This document shows positions 1 to 7,546 of a DNA stretch of 64,000 nt, piece after piece. Below the pieces are notes generated by a model that was not told where the DNA came from, made no database searches, and saw only the letters and a program-made list of their open reading frames with translations. The position numbers were made by a program, and so were the translations under genes. The first letter of the stretch is position 1, and each line of letters opens with the position of its first letter. This stretch comes from Ruminococcaceae bacterium D5 (GTDB lineage Bacteria > Bacillota > Clostridia > Oscillospirales > Ruminococcaceae), in assembly GCA_900113995.1 (NCBI GenBank), contig FORK01000014.1, forward strand, positions 1-64,000. Reading direction: 5' to 3'.

Positions 1-283
1 ACTCAAAACCGCAGAACCAACGGTAAGCGAGATTGAGCCTCACTTCCTCCTCCAGCCGGCGTTCTGATTTGATGCCATATAGATAGCCCACCAGAAGCAT
101 CTTGAACATACAGACGGGATCCACAGATGGACGCCCGATAGAGGGATAATATGGTGCAAGCAAGTCGTATATGAACTCGAAGGATATGATCCGGTCAATT
201 TTTCGCAATAAATGGTTCTCTGGGATCAAGGATTCCATATCCATAAAAACTATTGCCATTTGCCTATCTTGTCGCCCCATCAT
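1..283 (-). CDS. Transposase, N-terminal part (DUF772-type, IS1182-like), cut by window edge
   Basis: The minus-strand frame starts at an ATG-ATG pair behind a GAGGAGGGATGAGGT ribosome binding site and stays open to base 1, giving 94 residues. The visible part is typical of the N-terminal domain of IS1182/IS5-group transposases: it opens MMGRQDRQMAIVF and contains SIGRPSVDPVCMFKMLL, then a YGIKSERRLEEE stretch. These domains bind the IS ends, while the DDE catalytic residues lie further downstream, outside the window. The protein would act on its own element. Family placement rests on the N-terminus only, so IS1182 versus another IS5-group family is uncertain. Confidence 0.8.
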   Translation of the reverse strand, partial: MMGRQDRQMAIVFMDMESLIPENHLLRKIDRIISFEFIYDLLAPYYPSIGRPSVDPVCMFKMLLVGYLYGIKSERRLEEEVRLNLAYRWFCGFE

Positions 284-402
284 ACCTCATCCCTCCTCAT
301 GTTTATTGTACCACATAGAGGTTCCTGGCACTATTTTGTCAACAGGTCCAGCTTTATGCGCAAATTGGTTTGCAGTTCCTCTGAGCGAACGTAGTTAGCG
401 CG
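1..402 (-). mobile_element. End of an insertion sequence (IS1182/IS5-like), running off the left edge
   Basis: This stretch holds the 5' part of a transposase gene and about 120 bases of upstream sequence, and it ends inside a methyltransferase gene. Homology to the methyltransferase stops near base 400-404, just after its GYDTFA motif, which places the element boundary there. On the minus strand an extended -10 box (TGGTACAAT, bases 305-313) lies about 20 bases before the transposase start. A TTGACA at 337-342 is 26 bases from that box, too far for a classical pair. The exact terminal inverted repeat cannot be defined because the other end lies outside the window. Confidence 0.75.
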
Positions 403-736
403 CAAAGGTATCGTATCCGGCACCGAGGATCAGGTATTGCCGCGCGCCGAGCCGGACCGCATTTTCGAGGGCCGTCTCCGCAAAGGAGGCTCTCTCAAGC
501 GGAGTAGGGGCGAGCTGATGCTCGACAATCCAGCGCAGCGCCTCGTCCGGGCTTCCCTGAAAGGCGGGGTTGAAGAATTGGATTCCCGCGGACATGCTTC
601 AGGAGATCTTTTCAAACTCCCCGGGGGCCAGCAGAGATTCCGCCATCGGGTCGTCAAAGACCTTCGGCCCATCGGCGCGGGCATGATAAGCGCGGGCAAA
701 GGCGCTCACCAGCGCGGTCATGTTCGTCTCTTTCAT
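400..736 (-). pseudogene. SAM-dependent methyltransferase, broken by a stop codon and by the IS
   Basis: The minus-strand frame starts at 736 behind a GAGGTGA site and reads MKETNMTALVSAFARAYHA, the usual start of a family of small-molecule SAM methyltransferases related to leucine carboxyl methyltransferases. After 45 residues it meets a TGA at 599-601 and resumes in the same frame with SMSAGIQFFNPAFQG up to LILGAGYDTFA, the start of the SAM-binding loop. An arginine codon CGA changed to TGA would explain the stop. Homology ends near base 400 where the IS begins, so the Rossmann core and C-terminus are missing here. The gene is therefore inactivated twice. Which event came first cannot be told. 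Confidence 0.75.
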
Positions 737-785
737 AAAATCACCTCGTATTCTTCATACACCGGCGGGCGGAAAACCGCAAGAC

Positions 786-814
786 TTGAAATTTGTGCCG
801 TTTTGTGGTATGAT
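786..814 (+). promoter_or_regulatory. Sigma-A type promoter of a very short transcription unit
   Basis: TTGAAA (786-791) and TATGAT (809-814) are separated by exactly 17 bases. Transcription would start near 821, only about 23 bases before a perfect terminator hairpin, and no reading frame follows. Confidence 0.6.
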
Positions 815-820
815 AAAAGC

Positions 821-871
821 AATTTGAAAGAGAATTTACAAAACCGTCACATTTTGATGTGACGGTTTTTT
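821..871 (+). ncRNA. Putative ~50-nt small RNA or orphan attenuated leader, ending in a terminator
   Basis: From the predicted start near 821 the transcript has about 23 unpaired A-rich bases, then a 9-bp perfect stem (CCGTCACAT at 844-852 with ATGTGACGG at 857-865, 4-base loop) followed by six T residues (866-871). This is a complete intrinsic terminator. No gene follows on the plus strand, so the product is either a tiny RNA or the relic of a lost gene. The hairpin can also terminate leftward transcription weakly. Existence of a functional RNA is inference. Confidence 0.4.
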
Positions 872-967
872 GTCGGTCTGCGCCGGCCGGCGGACTTTTA
901 TGCGGTAAAATTCCGGGCAACCTATTGACGGAAAAGAGCCGCGGGCAAAACCGTTTTTCAGCAAAAC

Positions 968-998
968 AAAAAACGAACGGCTCGCCGTTCGTTTTCGT
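968..998 (-). terminator. Intrinsic terminator of rpsT
   Basis: On the minus strand a GAACGGCGAGCCGTTC stem-loop is followed by TTTTTTGTTTTGC, directly after the rpsT stop codon. The arms are 974-980 and 985-991. Confidence 0.8.
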
Positions 999-1000
999 TG

Positions 1001-1261
1001 TTAGCCTATTTTATTCAGCTTGCAGACAAGGGCAGACTTTTTGCGGGAAGCAACATTCTTGTGAATGATTCCCTTGGCAGCAGCCTGATCGACGGTCTTG
1101 ATTGCATGGCGCACAACCTCGGCGCAGTTCTCACCGCCTTCTGCGAGAGAAAGCTCCGCTTTCTTCAGGGTGGATCTCAGCTGAGATCTCTGCGCCTTAT
1201 TCAGCTCGGTCTTGGCGGCAATCACCTTGACTCTTTTCTTCGCGGATTTGATGTTCGGCAT
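1001..1261 (-). CDS. rpsT: 30S ribosomal protein S20
   Basis: An 86-residue, very basic protein matching bacterial S20 over its full length: it starts MPNIKSAKKRVKV, has the Asn/Lys-rich helix NKAQRSQLRSTLKKAE and the helical hairpin region AVDQAAAKGIIHKN-like ending ASRKKSALVCKLNKI. S20 binds 16S rRNA early in assembly of the small subunit. The start has a strong GTAAGGAGGTG site. It is transcribed alone, away from gpr, from a TTGATT-N17-TAAGAT promoter and ends in its own terminator. The rpsT-gpr-spoIIP neighbourhood is conserved in spore-forming Firmicutes. Confidence 0.97.
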   Translation of the reverse strand: MPNIKSAKKRVKVIAAKTELNKAQRSQLRSTLKKAELSLAEGGENCAEVVRHAIKTVDQAAAKGIIHKNVASRKKSALVCKLNKIG

Positions 1262-1298
1262 CGTTACACCTCCTTACCATCGCAGTACAGTACAAGTT

Positions 1299-1327
1299 AT
1301 CTTATCATTAATCCGCGGAAAAATCAA
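1299..1327 (-). promoter_or_regulatory. Promoter of rpsT
   Basis: On the minus strand TTGATT (1327-1322) and TAAGAT (1304-1299) are 17 bases apart, giving a leader of about 30 bases before rpsT. Confidence 0.55.
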
Positions 1328-1360
1328 CACCTTTCAAAAAATTATTTAAGGAGGGAACCC

Positions 1361-2197
1361 ATGGCAAATAAACTGCTTCCGAGGACTGATCTGGCACTTG
1401 AGGCGGCCGATACCGGCGATCACAAGCTGCCGGAAGGGGTGTTTTGTGAGGAAAAGAAGGAGGGCGCGGTTCTGCGCACCGTCGTGCGGATCGAGACGCA
1501 AGGCGCGGCCGAACGGCTGGGGCGTCCGCGCGGCTACTACCTCACTCTGGAGGGGCCGTTTGAGGAACGGGAGACGCTGGCGGAGCAGCTCGCTTCGGCG
1601 CTGGCCGGTCTGCTGCCTGACGGCCCGGCGCTGGTGGTGGGGCTGGGCAACCGCTCCATCACCCCCGATTTGCTCGGGCCGGAGACGGCGAAGGGAATCC
1701 TCGCCACCCGCCACCTGCCGCCGGAACTGCTGCGCGAAATCGGTATGGAGGGGGTGCGGCCGGTCTGCGCGCTGGCTCCCGGCGTGATGGGAGAGACCGG
1801 CTTTGAGGTGGCGGAGCTGACCGCGTCGCTGCTGCGCGGCGGGGAATTCGCCTCGGTCATTGCAGTTGATGCCCTTGCGGCCCGCTCGATGACCCGGCTG
1901 GGCCGCACGATCCAGCTTTCGGACAGCGGCATTTCCCCCGGGTCGGGGGTGCTTAACAGCCGGGCGGCTCTTTCGCGGGAGACGCTGGGGGTTCCGGTGT
2001 TCGCTGTCGGGATCCCCACGGTGGTGGACGCCGCCGCTCTCTGCGAGGAGGGGGAAGAGTCCCGGGAACCGCTGATGGCAACCCCGCGCGACATCGACCG
2101 GATCATCGAGCAGGGGGCGGCGATCCTCGCGGAGGGGATTAACCGGGCGCTTCAACCGACCCTCGACCCCGATGAGCTTTCAGCCCTGCTCTCCTGA
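1361..2197 (+). CDS. gpr: Germination protease GPR (spore protease, peptidase family A25)
   Basis: A 278-residue protein that matches GPR, the protease that degrades small acid-soluble spore proteins during germination. Visible family blocks are VVGLGN near residues 92-97, CALAPGVMGETG near 136-146, VIAVDALAAR near 166-175 and IQLSDSGISPGSGV near 184-197. The length is a little short of the roughly 320-370 residues of Bacillus and Clostridium enzymes, mostly at the N-terminal propeptide and C-terminus. The start ATG follows AAGGAGGG with five bases between. In Bacillus gpr is made in the forespore under sigma-G. I could not identify a convincing sigma-G promoter here. Its presence is strong evidence for endospore formation. 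Confidence 0.95.
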   Translation: MANKLLPRTDLALEAADTGDHKLPEGVFCEEKKEGAVLRTVVRIETQGAAERLGRPRGYYLTLEGPFEERETLAEQLASALAGLLPDGPALVVGLGNRSITPDLLGPETAKGILATRHLPPELLREIGMEGVRPVCALAPGVMGETGFEVAELTASLLRGGEFASVIAVDALAARSMTRLGRTIQLSDSGISPGSGVLNSRAALSRETLGVPVFAVGIPTVVDAAALCEEGEESREPLMATPRDIDRIIEQGAAILAEGINRALQPTLDPDELSALLS

Positions 2198-2237
2198 GGC
2201 GTATTCCCCGGGAAAACGGTCCGCAAAGGTTCCGCTG

Positions 2238-2266
2238 GCATAATTTTCGCCCCGGCGGCATATCTA
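2238..2266 (+). promoter_or_regulatory. Candidate sigma-E promoter of spoIIP
   Basis: GCATAATT (2238-2245) and CATATCTA (2259-2266), 13 bases apart, resemble the mother-cell sigma-E consensus (about TCATATT, 13-14 bases, CATACAAT). In Bacillus, spoIIP is sigma-E dependent. The match is by eye. Confidence 0.45.
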
Positions 2267-2303
2267 TCATCGAACAAGCCGTGGCGAAAAGGAGAGCGCT
2301 TTT

Positions 2304-3473
2304 GTGAGACGAGGGAAAAAACGGAGGATCGGAAAAGTCCCGGCGTGGATCGCCGCCGCTCTGTTGGCAGGAGCGGCGGCTGTTTCGCTGGCCCCTCTCC
2401 TTGCGCCCGCCCTCTCGCAGGCGGCGCTCTTCTCAGCGGTGCTCGCAATGCCGGAAGGAGCCTTTTCCGCCCTGCTTTCCGGGTTGAAGGAGGGAGGCGG
2501 AGCGCCGCTTGAGGCGGTCTCCCCGCTTCCGGGGCAGGGGGAGCGGAAGCCGGAGGTGTCATCCGTCCCCTCTCCCGAATCCGGGGAGGAACCGGATCTG
2601 CGGACCGGCGGGCTGCCGGAAGGGGCGAAGCCGCTGCCCTATATTGCCCCCGACATCCCGGAGGAGTACCGCCGTCCGGTGCTTCAGGAGGATTTTTCCG
2701 GCGCGGCAACCCGTGCGGCGATTCCAATCGGGAATTACTGGCTGCGGAATGACACCGAGCTGGCGCGCGAGGAAATCGAACGGCTGCTTCAGGCGCCGAG
2801 AATCCCGGCACTCTCCGACACTGCGGAGCCGCAGGTGCTGATCTACCACACCCACGCGACCGAGAGCTTCGCACCCTATGACAGCGACAGCTACGACAAC
2901 CGGTATAACTGGCGCTCGACCGATAACAATAATAACATGGTGGCGGTGGGGGCGGTGATGGCCCGTGTGCTGCGGTCGCAGGGCATTGGAGTGGTGCACG
3001 ACACCAGTCAGCACGACTACCCCTCCTACAATGGCTCCTATGCCAACAGCTACCGCTCGATCAAGCGGTATCTCGAGCAGTATCCCACTATCAAAGTGGT
3101 GCTCGACCTGCACCGCGACGCCATTGAGCGGGAAGGCGGGCTGATCGTCAAGCCGACCGCTGAAATCGGCGGGGAAAAATACGCCCAGCTCATGATTGTC
3201 TCAAACTGCGACGACGGTACCGGCCTTCTGCCTAACTGGCGGGAAAACCTGCGCTTTGCAGGCGCCTTCTGCGCCCGGATCGAGAGAGAGTACCCCGGCC
3301 TGACCCGCCCGATCCTCTTTTCCTATCGAAAATATAACCAGCAGCTTTCCACCGGCGCGCTCCTGCTGGAGTTCGGCTCCCACGCCAGCACCCTCGAGGA
3401 AGCGAAGCGCACTGCCGAAGCGGCGGGCAGCGCCCTTGCCGGACTGCTGCTTGAAGGGAAGTCGAACCCCTGA
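2304..3473 (+). CDS. spoIIP: Stage II sporulation protein P (SpoIIP), cell wall amidase/endopeptidase
   Basis: A 389-residue protein with a basic N-terminus and one membrane segment (about residues 12-38), a Pro/Glu-rich linker and a C-terminal SpoIIP domain from about residue 175. The zinc-site motifs are visible: VLIYHTHATESF (178-189), VLDLHRDA (266-273) and the terminal LLLEFGSHASTLEEA block (about 353-367). SpoIIP acts with SpoIID and SpoIIM in the mother cell to thin septal peptidoglycan and drive engulfment. The start is GTG at 2304, chosen for the AAAAGGAG site nine bases upstream. It lies 106 bases after gpr, the common order in spore formers. Confidence 0.94.
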   Translation: MRRGKKRRIGKVPAWIAAALLAGAAAVSLAPLLAPALSQAALFSAVLAMPEGAFSALLSGLKEGGGAPLEAVSPLPGQGERKPEVSSVPSPESGEEPDLRTGGLPEGAKPLPYIAPDIPEEYRRPVLQEDFSGAATRAAIPIGNYWLRNDTELAREEIERLLQAPRIPALSDTAEPQVLIYHTHATESFAPYDSDSYDNRYNWRSTDNNNNMVAVGAVMARVLRSQGIGVVHDTSQHDYPSYNGSYANSYRSIKRYLEQYPTIKVVLDLHRDAIEREGGLIVKPTAEIGGEKYAQLMIVSNCDDGTGLLPNWRENLRFAGAFCARIEREYPGLTRPILFSYRKYNQQLSTGALLLEFGSHASTLEEAKRTAEAAGSALAGLLLEGKSNP

Positions 3474-3478
3474 ACCGG

Positions 3479-3862
3479 ATGATTCGTCTGGGCAGGGGGC
3501 GGATCCGCCCCCTGCTATTTGCCTTTTTACTGACGTCAATTCTTTTTTGCTTTCTGCTTGCACTGTTCTGGGTACAGCTTCAGGCGGCGCGGGGGGATTT
3601 TTCCAGTCTGGACAGGCCCACCGCCGTGCTGAAGGCCTCGCCCGAGCCTCTCCTGCTGGTCCGCGCCGGGAGCTGGGAAACCCGCGTCCCGCTCGGCTGG
3701 CTCGACCGCGCGGCAGGTGTCTTCCAGATGCTCGACCGCTGGATCATGCCGGCCGAGCTTCGCTTTTCTGTGCGGGCGGGACTGTTGGCCAAGGATCTGG
3801 CCGGACAGGCACACGGCCGAAGGCTCGAACGGGAATTCTACCGCAACGCGGGCGAGGTCTGA
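3479..3862 (+). CDS. Membrane-anchored hypothetical protein, position of YqxA
   Basis: A 127-residue protein starting five bases after the spoIIP stop codon, with no clear ribosome binding site of its own, so it is probably translated by coupling. It has a basic N-terminus and one strong membrane segment (about residues 11-34), then a soluble extracytoplasmic part with no motif that I recognise. In Bacillus the gene after spoIIP is yqxA, another small membrane protein, but I see only positional, not sequence, correspondence. The stop codon lies inside the first copy of a 36-bp direct repeat. Confidence 0.6.
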   Translation: MIRLGRGRIRPLLFAFLLTSILFCFLLALFWVQLQAARGDFSSLDRPTAVLKASPEPLLLVRAGSWETRVPLGWLDRAAGVFQMLDRWIMPAELRFSVRAGLLAKDLAGQAHGRRLEREFYRNAGEV

Positions 3863-3955
3863 GCCTAAAAGCCGCACACCGGGGCTTCTCCGTATGGAGC
3901 TTCTCCGGAGCATGGACGGGGTCTGAGCCCAAAAGCCGCACACCGGGGCTTTTCC
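3856..3955 (+). repeat. Pair of 36-bp direct repeats overlapping a stop codon
   Basis: Copies at 3856-3891 and 3920-3955, 64 bases apart, differ at only two positions. The first copy includes the last codons and the TGA stop of the preceding gene. Confidence 0.8.
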
Positions 3956-3964
3956 GGCGGCTTT
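3932..3964 (+). terminator. Weak hairpin after the spoIIP unit
   Basis: AAAGCCGC (3932-3939) can pair with GCGGCTTT (3957-3964) across a 17-base loop. There is no long T-run, so termination would be inefficient. Confidence 0.3.
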
Positions 3965-4049
3965 ACAATCCTCTTTCCTTCTGCTATGATAAAAACCGAC
4001 GGCCGGACGGGCTTTCCGTCCGGCCCCTTGGCGGAAAGAGGGAGCGGCA

Positions 4050-4787
4050 ATGCAACTCGACCTGACGATGGTGGCGATCTTTTTTCTTATCTGCGTCTGC
4101 GGCAGCGTGATACAGGCGGTCTGCGGCTTCGGCTTTGGGGTCTTTGTGATGATGTTCCTTCCCTACATGATGCCGAGCACCCTTTCGGCTGTGGTGGTGG
4201 CGAGCCTCCTTGGCATGAGCAGCAGCGGAATTCTCGCGCTGCGCTACCGCCGGCAGATCCGCCCGCGGAAGGTGGTCGTTCCGCTGCTGGCTTATTTTAT
4301 TGTCAGCACCTTTTTAGTGCGTGTTTCTGTCACGATGAACGAAGTGCTCATCCGGCGGCTGCTGGGCGGGCTGATGCTGATCCTCAGCATCTATTTCATA
4401 CGCTTCTCCGACCGGGTTCATATCCGGCCCACCAGGGTAAACGCCTTTGCGGCGGGTGCTCTGGGCGGAACGATGAGCACCCTGTTTGGAATGGGCGGTC
4501 CGCCGATCAGCGCCTATTACCTCTCCGACAGCGATTCCAATGAGGAATATCTCGCCAACATTCAATTTTATACTGTCCTGAGCAATGTGTATGTCAACAC
4601 GGTGCGGGTGGCAAACGGCCTCTACGGCCGCTTGGAGCTGATTCTATGGGCGGTTGGCATCTTTGCCGTCCTGCTCGGCGGTCAGCTGGGCAAGCGGATT
4701 TTCTCCCGGCTTGACGGGGACGCTCTGCGCCGTCTTGTCTATGCCTTCATGGCGGTTTCTGGCGTGATCATGCTTTTGAAGAGGTAA
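4050..4787 (+). CDS. TauE/SafE-family membrane exporter
   Basis: A 245-residue hydrophobic protein with about eight membrane segments and two related halves, each opening with a Gly-rich stretch (AVCGFGFGVFVMMF near 25-38 and ALGGTMSTLFGMGGPP near 138-153). This is the hallmark of the TauE/SafE/YfcA family (PF01925), linked to export of sulfite, sulfoacetate or other small organosulfur anions, though many members have no known substrate. The start is preceded by AAAGAGGGAG. It stands alone and faces the minus-strand mrp gene across a shared hairpin. The substrate cannot be inferred from the neighbours. Confidence 0.85.
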   Translation: MQLDLTMVAIFFLICVCGSVIQAVCGFGFGVFVMMFLPYMMPSTLSAVVVASLLGMSSSGILALRYRRQIRPRKVVVPLLAYFIVSTFLVRVSVTMNEVLIRRLLGGLMLILSIYFIRFSDRVHIRPTRVNAFAAGALGGTMSTLFGMGGPPISAYYLSDSDSNEEYLANIQFYTVLSNVYVNTVRVANGLYGRLELILWAVGIFAVLLGGQLGKRIFSRLDGDALRRLVYAFMAVSGVIMLLKR

Positions 4788-4834
4788 AAAGGCGCGCTGC
4801 GAAAATGCAGATGAATGCATTTTCGCAGCGCGCT
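4787..4834 (-). terminator. Terminator of mrp (18-bp perfect stem)
   Basis: Arms at 4792-4809 and 4816-4833 are perfectly complementary with a six-base loop. On the minus strand the stem is followed by CCTTTTTACC, so it ends mrp. On the plus strand no T-run follows. Confidence 0.75.
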
Positions 4835-4866
4835 CTTGCGATTCCTTCTGCGCTTCGGCGGAGAAA

Positions 4867-5694
4867 CTACAGCGCCTCAACGGCATCGACCGCGCCGGAG
4901 AGCCAATCACCCCCAGAGATTCCTTCCACCGCGCCGGCGTCGACCGCCGACGCAAACTCGGGGCGGATCGGCAGGCGGCCCAGCACCTTGGTGCTGTGGG
5001 CGGCGGCGGCCTCCTCGATATGGCTCTCGCCAAAGACGGAGATCTTTTTGCCGCAGTCGGGGCACTCGATATAGCTCATATTTTCGATCAGGCCAAGGAT
5101 CGGAATGTTCATCATTTCGGCCATCCTGACCGCTTTTTCGACGATCATCGAAACCAGCTCCTGCGGCGAGGCGACGATGATGATGCCATCCACCGGAATC
5201 GACTGGAAGACGGTCAGCGGTACGTCACCGGTTCCGGGCGGCATGTCGATGAACATCACATCGATGTCGCGCCAGAGCACATCGGTCCAGAACTGCTTGA
5301 CCACCCCCGCGATGACCGGGCCGCGCCAGACAACCGGGTCTGTGTCCTGTTCGAGCAGCAGGTTGATGCTCATGACCTCGATGCCGGTGCCGGTCACCTT
5401 GGGATACAGCAGTTCGCCGTCGCTCTGGGCCTTTTCGGCGATCCCGAAGGCGCGGGGAATCGAGGGCCCGGTGATGTCGGCGTCGAGCACCGCGACCCGC
5501 TTGCCGCGGCGGCGCGCCTCGCAGGCGGTCAGTGCGGTGACAAGACTTTTGCCGACGCCGCCCTTGCCGCTGACGACCGCGACGACCTTTTTGACGCTGC
5601 TGCGGTCGTTGAGCTTTTCGAGAAAGCTTTCGGGCTGCTGGCGTTCGCCACAGTTGGCGGAGCAGCTGGAGCAGTCGTGATTACATTCGCTCAT
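4867..5694 (-). CDS. mrp: Mrp/NBP35-family iron-sulfur cluster carrier ATPase
   Basis: A 275-residue P-loop ATPase. The deviant Walker A motif GKGGVGKS is at about 43-50, DADITGPSIPRAFG follows, then MPPGTGD, and a CPDC pair is near the C-terminus, the usual scaffold cysteines. Extra N-terminal cysteines (CNHDCSSCSANC) resemble the short cysteine-rich start of many clostridial Mrp proteins and could hold a second cluster. The family carries [4Fe-4S] clusters to apoproteins in the cytoplasm. An upstream extension of the frame is possible, but the ATG at 5694 has a perfect AAGGAGGAAAATTTCC site. It is monocistronic, ending at the hairpin at 4787-4834. Confidence 0.92.
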   Translation of the reverse strand: MSECNHDCSSCSANCGERQQPESFLEKLNDRSSVKKVVAVVSGKGGVGKSLVTALTACEARRRGKRVAVLDADITGPSIPRAFGIAEKAQSDGELLYPKVTGTGIEVMSINLLLEQDTDPVVWRGPVIAGVVKQFWTDVLWRDIDVMFIDMPPGTGDVPLTVFQSIPVDGIIIVASPQELVSMIVEKAVRMAEMMNIPILGLIENMSYIECPDCGKKISVFGESHIEEAAAAHSTKVLGRLPIRPEFASAVDAGAVEGISGGDWLSGAVDAVEAL

Positions 5695-5806
5695 GGAAAT
5701 TTTCCTCCTTGCTTTGCGGCCGCTGTACGGGCCGCACAATACCAACGCTAATCATAGGACAATCGTGCGGCGCTGTCAAGCGCTGCACGGGAAGGGGTGG
5801 ACAGGC

Positions 5807-7144
5807 ATGAAGATCGAGCCGCCTGAAAGGGTCAGCCGGGCGCTGTCAATGCTGCGCCGGGCAGGCTTTCGCGCAGTGCCGGTGGGAGGCTGCGTGCGCG
5901 ACCTGCTGCGCGGAGAGCCTCCGCACGACTGGGACATCGCAACCGCGGCCCGCCCGGATGAGATGAAACGGATCTTCGCCGGAGAGCGGATTCTTGAGAC
6001 AGGGCTGCGCCACGGCACCCTCACCCTCCTGATCGGCCGCGAGCCGGTGGAAATCACCTCCTTTCGGGCGGACGGGGATTACTCCGACGGCCGCAGGCCG
6101 GATGAGGTGCGCTTCACCCGCTCGCTGGAGGAGGACCTTTCCCGCCGGGATTTCACCATCAACGCCCTCTGTCTGGGCGAGGATGGCGCAGTCATCGACC
6201 TCTTCGGCGGACGGGAGGATCTCGCGCGCGGAGTGATCCGCTGCATCGGGGACCCGAACCGCCGGTTCAGGGAGGATGCGCTGCGAATTCTGCGCGCACT
6301 GCGGTTTTCTGCCCGTTTCGGCTTTGCGATTGAGGAAAAAACCGCCACCGCGCTGCGGCGGAATCTGCCGCGCCTGAAGCTGCTCGCGGCCGAACGGGTG
6401 GTTTCCGAGCTGGAAGGGCTGCTCTGCGCGCCGGACCCGGTGCGGGTGCTGCTCGGATATCCCGAGGCGGTCTGTGCGGTTTTTCCGGCGCTTGCGGGAT
6501 GTGTTGGGCTGGCGCAGCCCGAGCGGTACCACTGCTACGACGTCTATGAGCACGCAGTGCGGGCGGCGGGGGCGGTTTCGCCTGAATTTCCGCTGAGACT
6601 GGCGGCGCTTCTGCATGATGTGGGAAAACCCGTCTGTGCCGACGGGCAGGGGCATTTTTACGGCCACGACCGGGAGGGTGCGCGCCTTTGCAGGGAGGCG
6701 CTGGCGGCACTGCGCTGTTCGGCCGCGCTGCAGCAGCGGGTGACCCGGCTGGTGAGGCTGCACCACCTCCCCCTTTCCCCTGAGCGGACCAGGCTGCGGC
6801 GGCTGTTGGCGCGGTACGGCGAAGCGGTGCTGCGCGATCTTCTCATGATGCAGCGGGCAGATGCGGCAGCGCAGGCTCCCGCTCTCCGGGAGGAACGTGC
6901 GCGGGAGCTGGACCGTTTCGAGTCGGCACTCAATGCGCTGCTTGCCGAACGTCCGGCAATGAGCCTCAAACAGCTTGCCGTCCGCGGCGGTGACCTGCTG
7001 GCCCTCGGCCTGCCGGAGGGGGAGCAGATCGGACGGACGCTACGCTTTCTGCTGCACGAGGTGATCGAGGAACGGCTTCCCAACGACCGGGAGGCCCTGC
7101 TTTCGGCGGCGCGGGAACGGACGGGGAGGAAACGGGATGAATAA
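5807..7144 (+). CDS. cca: CCA-adding tRNA nucleotidyltransferase
   Basis: A 445-residue class II nucleotidyltransferase. The head domain shows GGCVRD (27-32), the metal-binding DWDIAT (41-46) and RRDFTIN (113-119), followed by the RNA-binding neck with RFREDALRILRALRF (about 153-167). An HD domain with LLHDVGKP near 268-275 follows, as in the Firmicute enzymes. The protein repairs or builds the 3' CCA end of tRNAs without a nucleic acid template. ATG at 5807 is preceded by GAAGGGG. It overlaps the first, truncated GNAT copy by eight bases (ATGAATAA), so the acetyltransferase copies sit directly in its operon. Confidence 0.93.
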   Translation: MKIEPPERVSRALSMLRRAGFRAVPVGGCVRDLLRGEPPHDWDIATAARPDEMKRIFAGERILETGLRHGTLTLLIGREPVEITSFRADGDYSDGRRPDEVRFTRSLEEDLSRRDFTINALCLGEDGAVIDLFGGREDLARGVIRCIGDPNRRFREDALRILRALRFSARFGFAIEEKTATALRRNLPRLKLLAAERVVSELEGLLCAPDPVRVLLGYPEAVCAVFPALAGCVGLAQPERYHCYDVYEHAVRAAGAVSPEFPLRLAALLHDVGKPVCADGQGHFYGHDREGARLCREALAALRCSAALQQRVTRLVRLHHLPLSPERTRLRRLLARYGEAVLRDLLMMQRADAAAQAPALREERARELDRFESALNALLAERPAMSLKQLAVRGGDLLALGLPEGEQIGRTLRFLLHEVIEERLPNDREALLSAARERTGRKRDE

Positions 7145-7427
7145 ACCGCGTTACGAGCCGCTTTCGGCGGCACATTTTGAGGTGATGGCTCAGCTCTGGG
7201 CCGACTCGGAGGTCATCCGCTACACCGCCGTCGAACGGCCCTGCACACCGGCGCAGCCGCGCCCGGGGGGCAAAGAGATGAATGAACTGTGTTACGAGCC
7301 GCTTTCGGCGGCGTATTTTGAGGTGATGGCGCGGCTCTGGGCCGACCCGGAGGTCATCCGCTACACCGCTGTCGAACGGCCCTGCACACCGGCGCAGTCG
7401 CGCCCGGGGGGGCAAAGAGATGAATGA
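7137..7427 (+). pseudogene. Two fused copies of the GNAT N-terminus (duplicated fragment)
   Basis: A 96-residue frame made of two near-identical 47-residue repeats of the acetyltransferase N-terminus, each containing YEPLSAA, FEVMA and AVERPCTPAQ. It lacks every acetyl-CoA binding element, so it cannot be an active GNAT. It starts inside the cca stop region with a GAGGAAACGGG site and its stop overlaps the ATG of the complete gene (bases 7420-7427), so it may serve as a translated leader that couples cca to the intact copy. Loss of one G in the tract at 7406-7412 would join all three copies in one frame. Confidence 0.6.
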
Positions 7428-7546
7428 ACTGTGTTACGAGCCGCTTTCGGCGGCACATTTTGAGGTGATGGCGCGGCTCTGGTCCGACCCGGAGGTGATC
7501 CGCTACACCGCCGTCGAACGGCCCTGCACACCGGCGCAGTCGCGCC
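7137..7546 (+). repeat. Three tandem copies (141/142/127 bp) of the GNAT gene 5' end, with a G6/G7 tract
   Basis: Units begin at the ATGs at 7137, 7278 and 7420. Units one and two each end in a G-tract (six G at 7265-7270, seven G at 7406-7412) followed by CAAAGAG and the next ATG. Unit three continues into the intact gene. The extra G in unit two shifts the frame, so units one and two are read as one short protein that stops just after the third start codon. Confidence 0.92.

Noticed and set aside
2236-2251. Possible sigma-54 site TGGCAT before spoIIP
   Set aside because: The -12 GC is not in a TTGC context at the right spacing, and a sigma-E-type promoter fits better.
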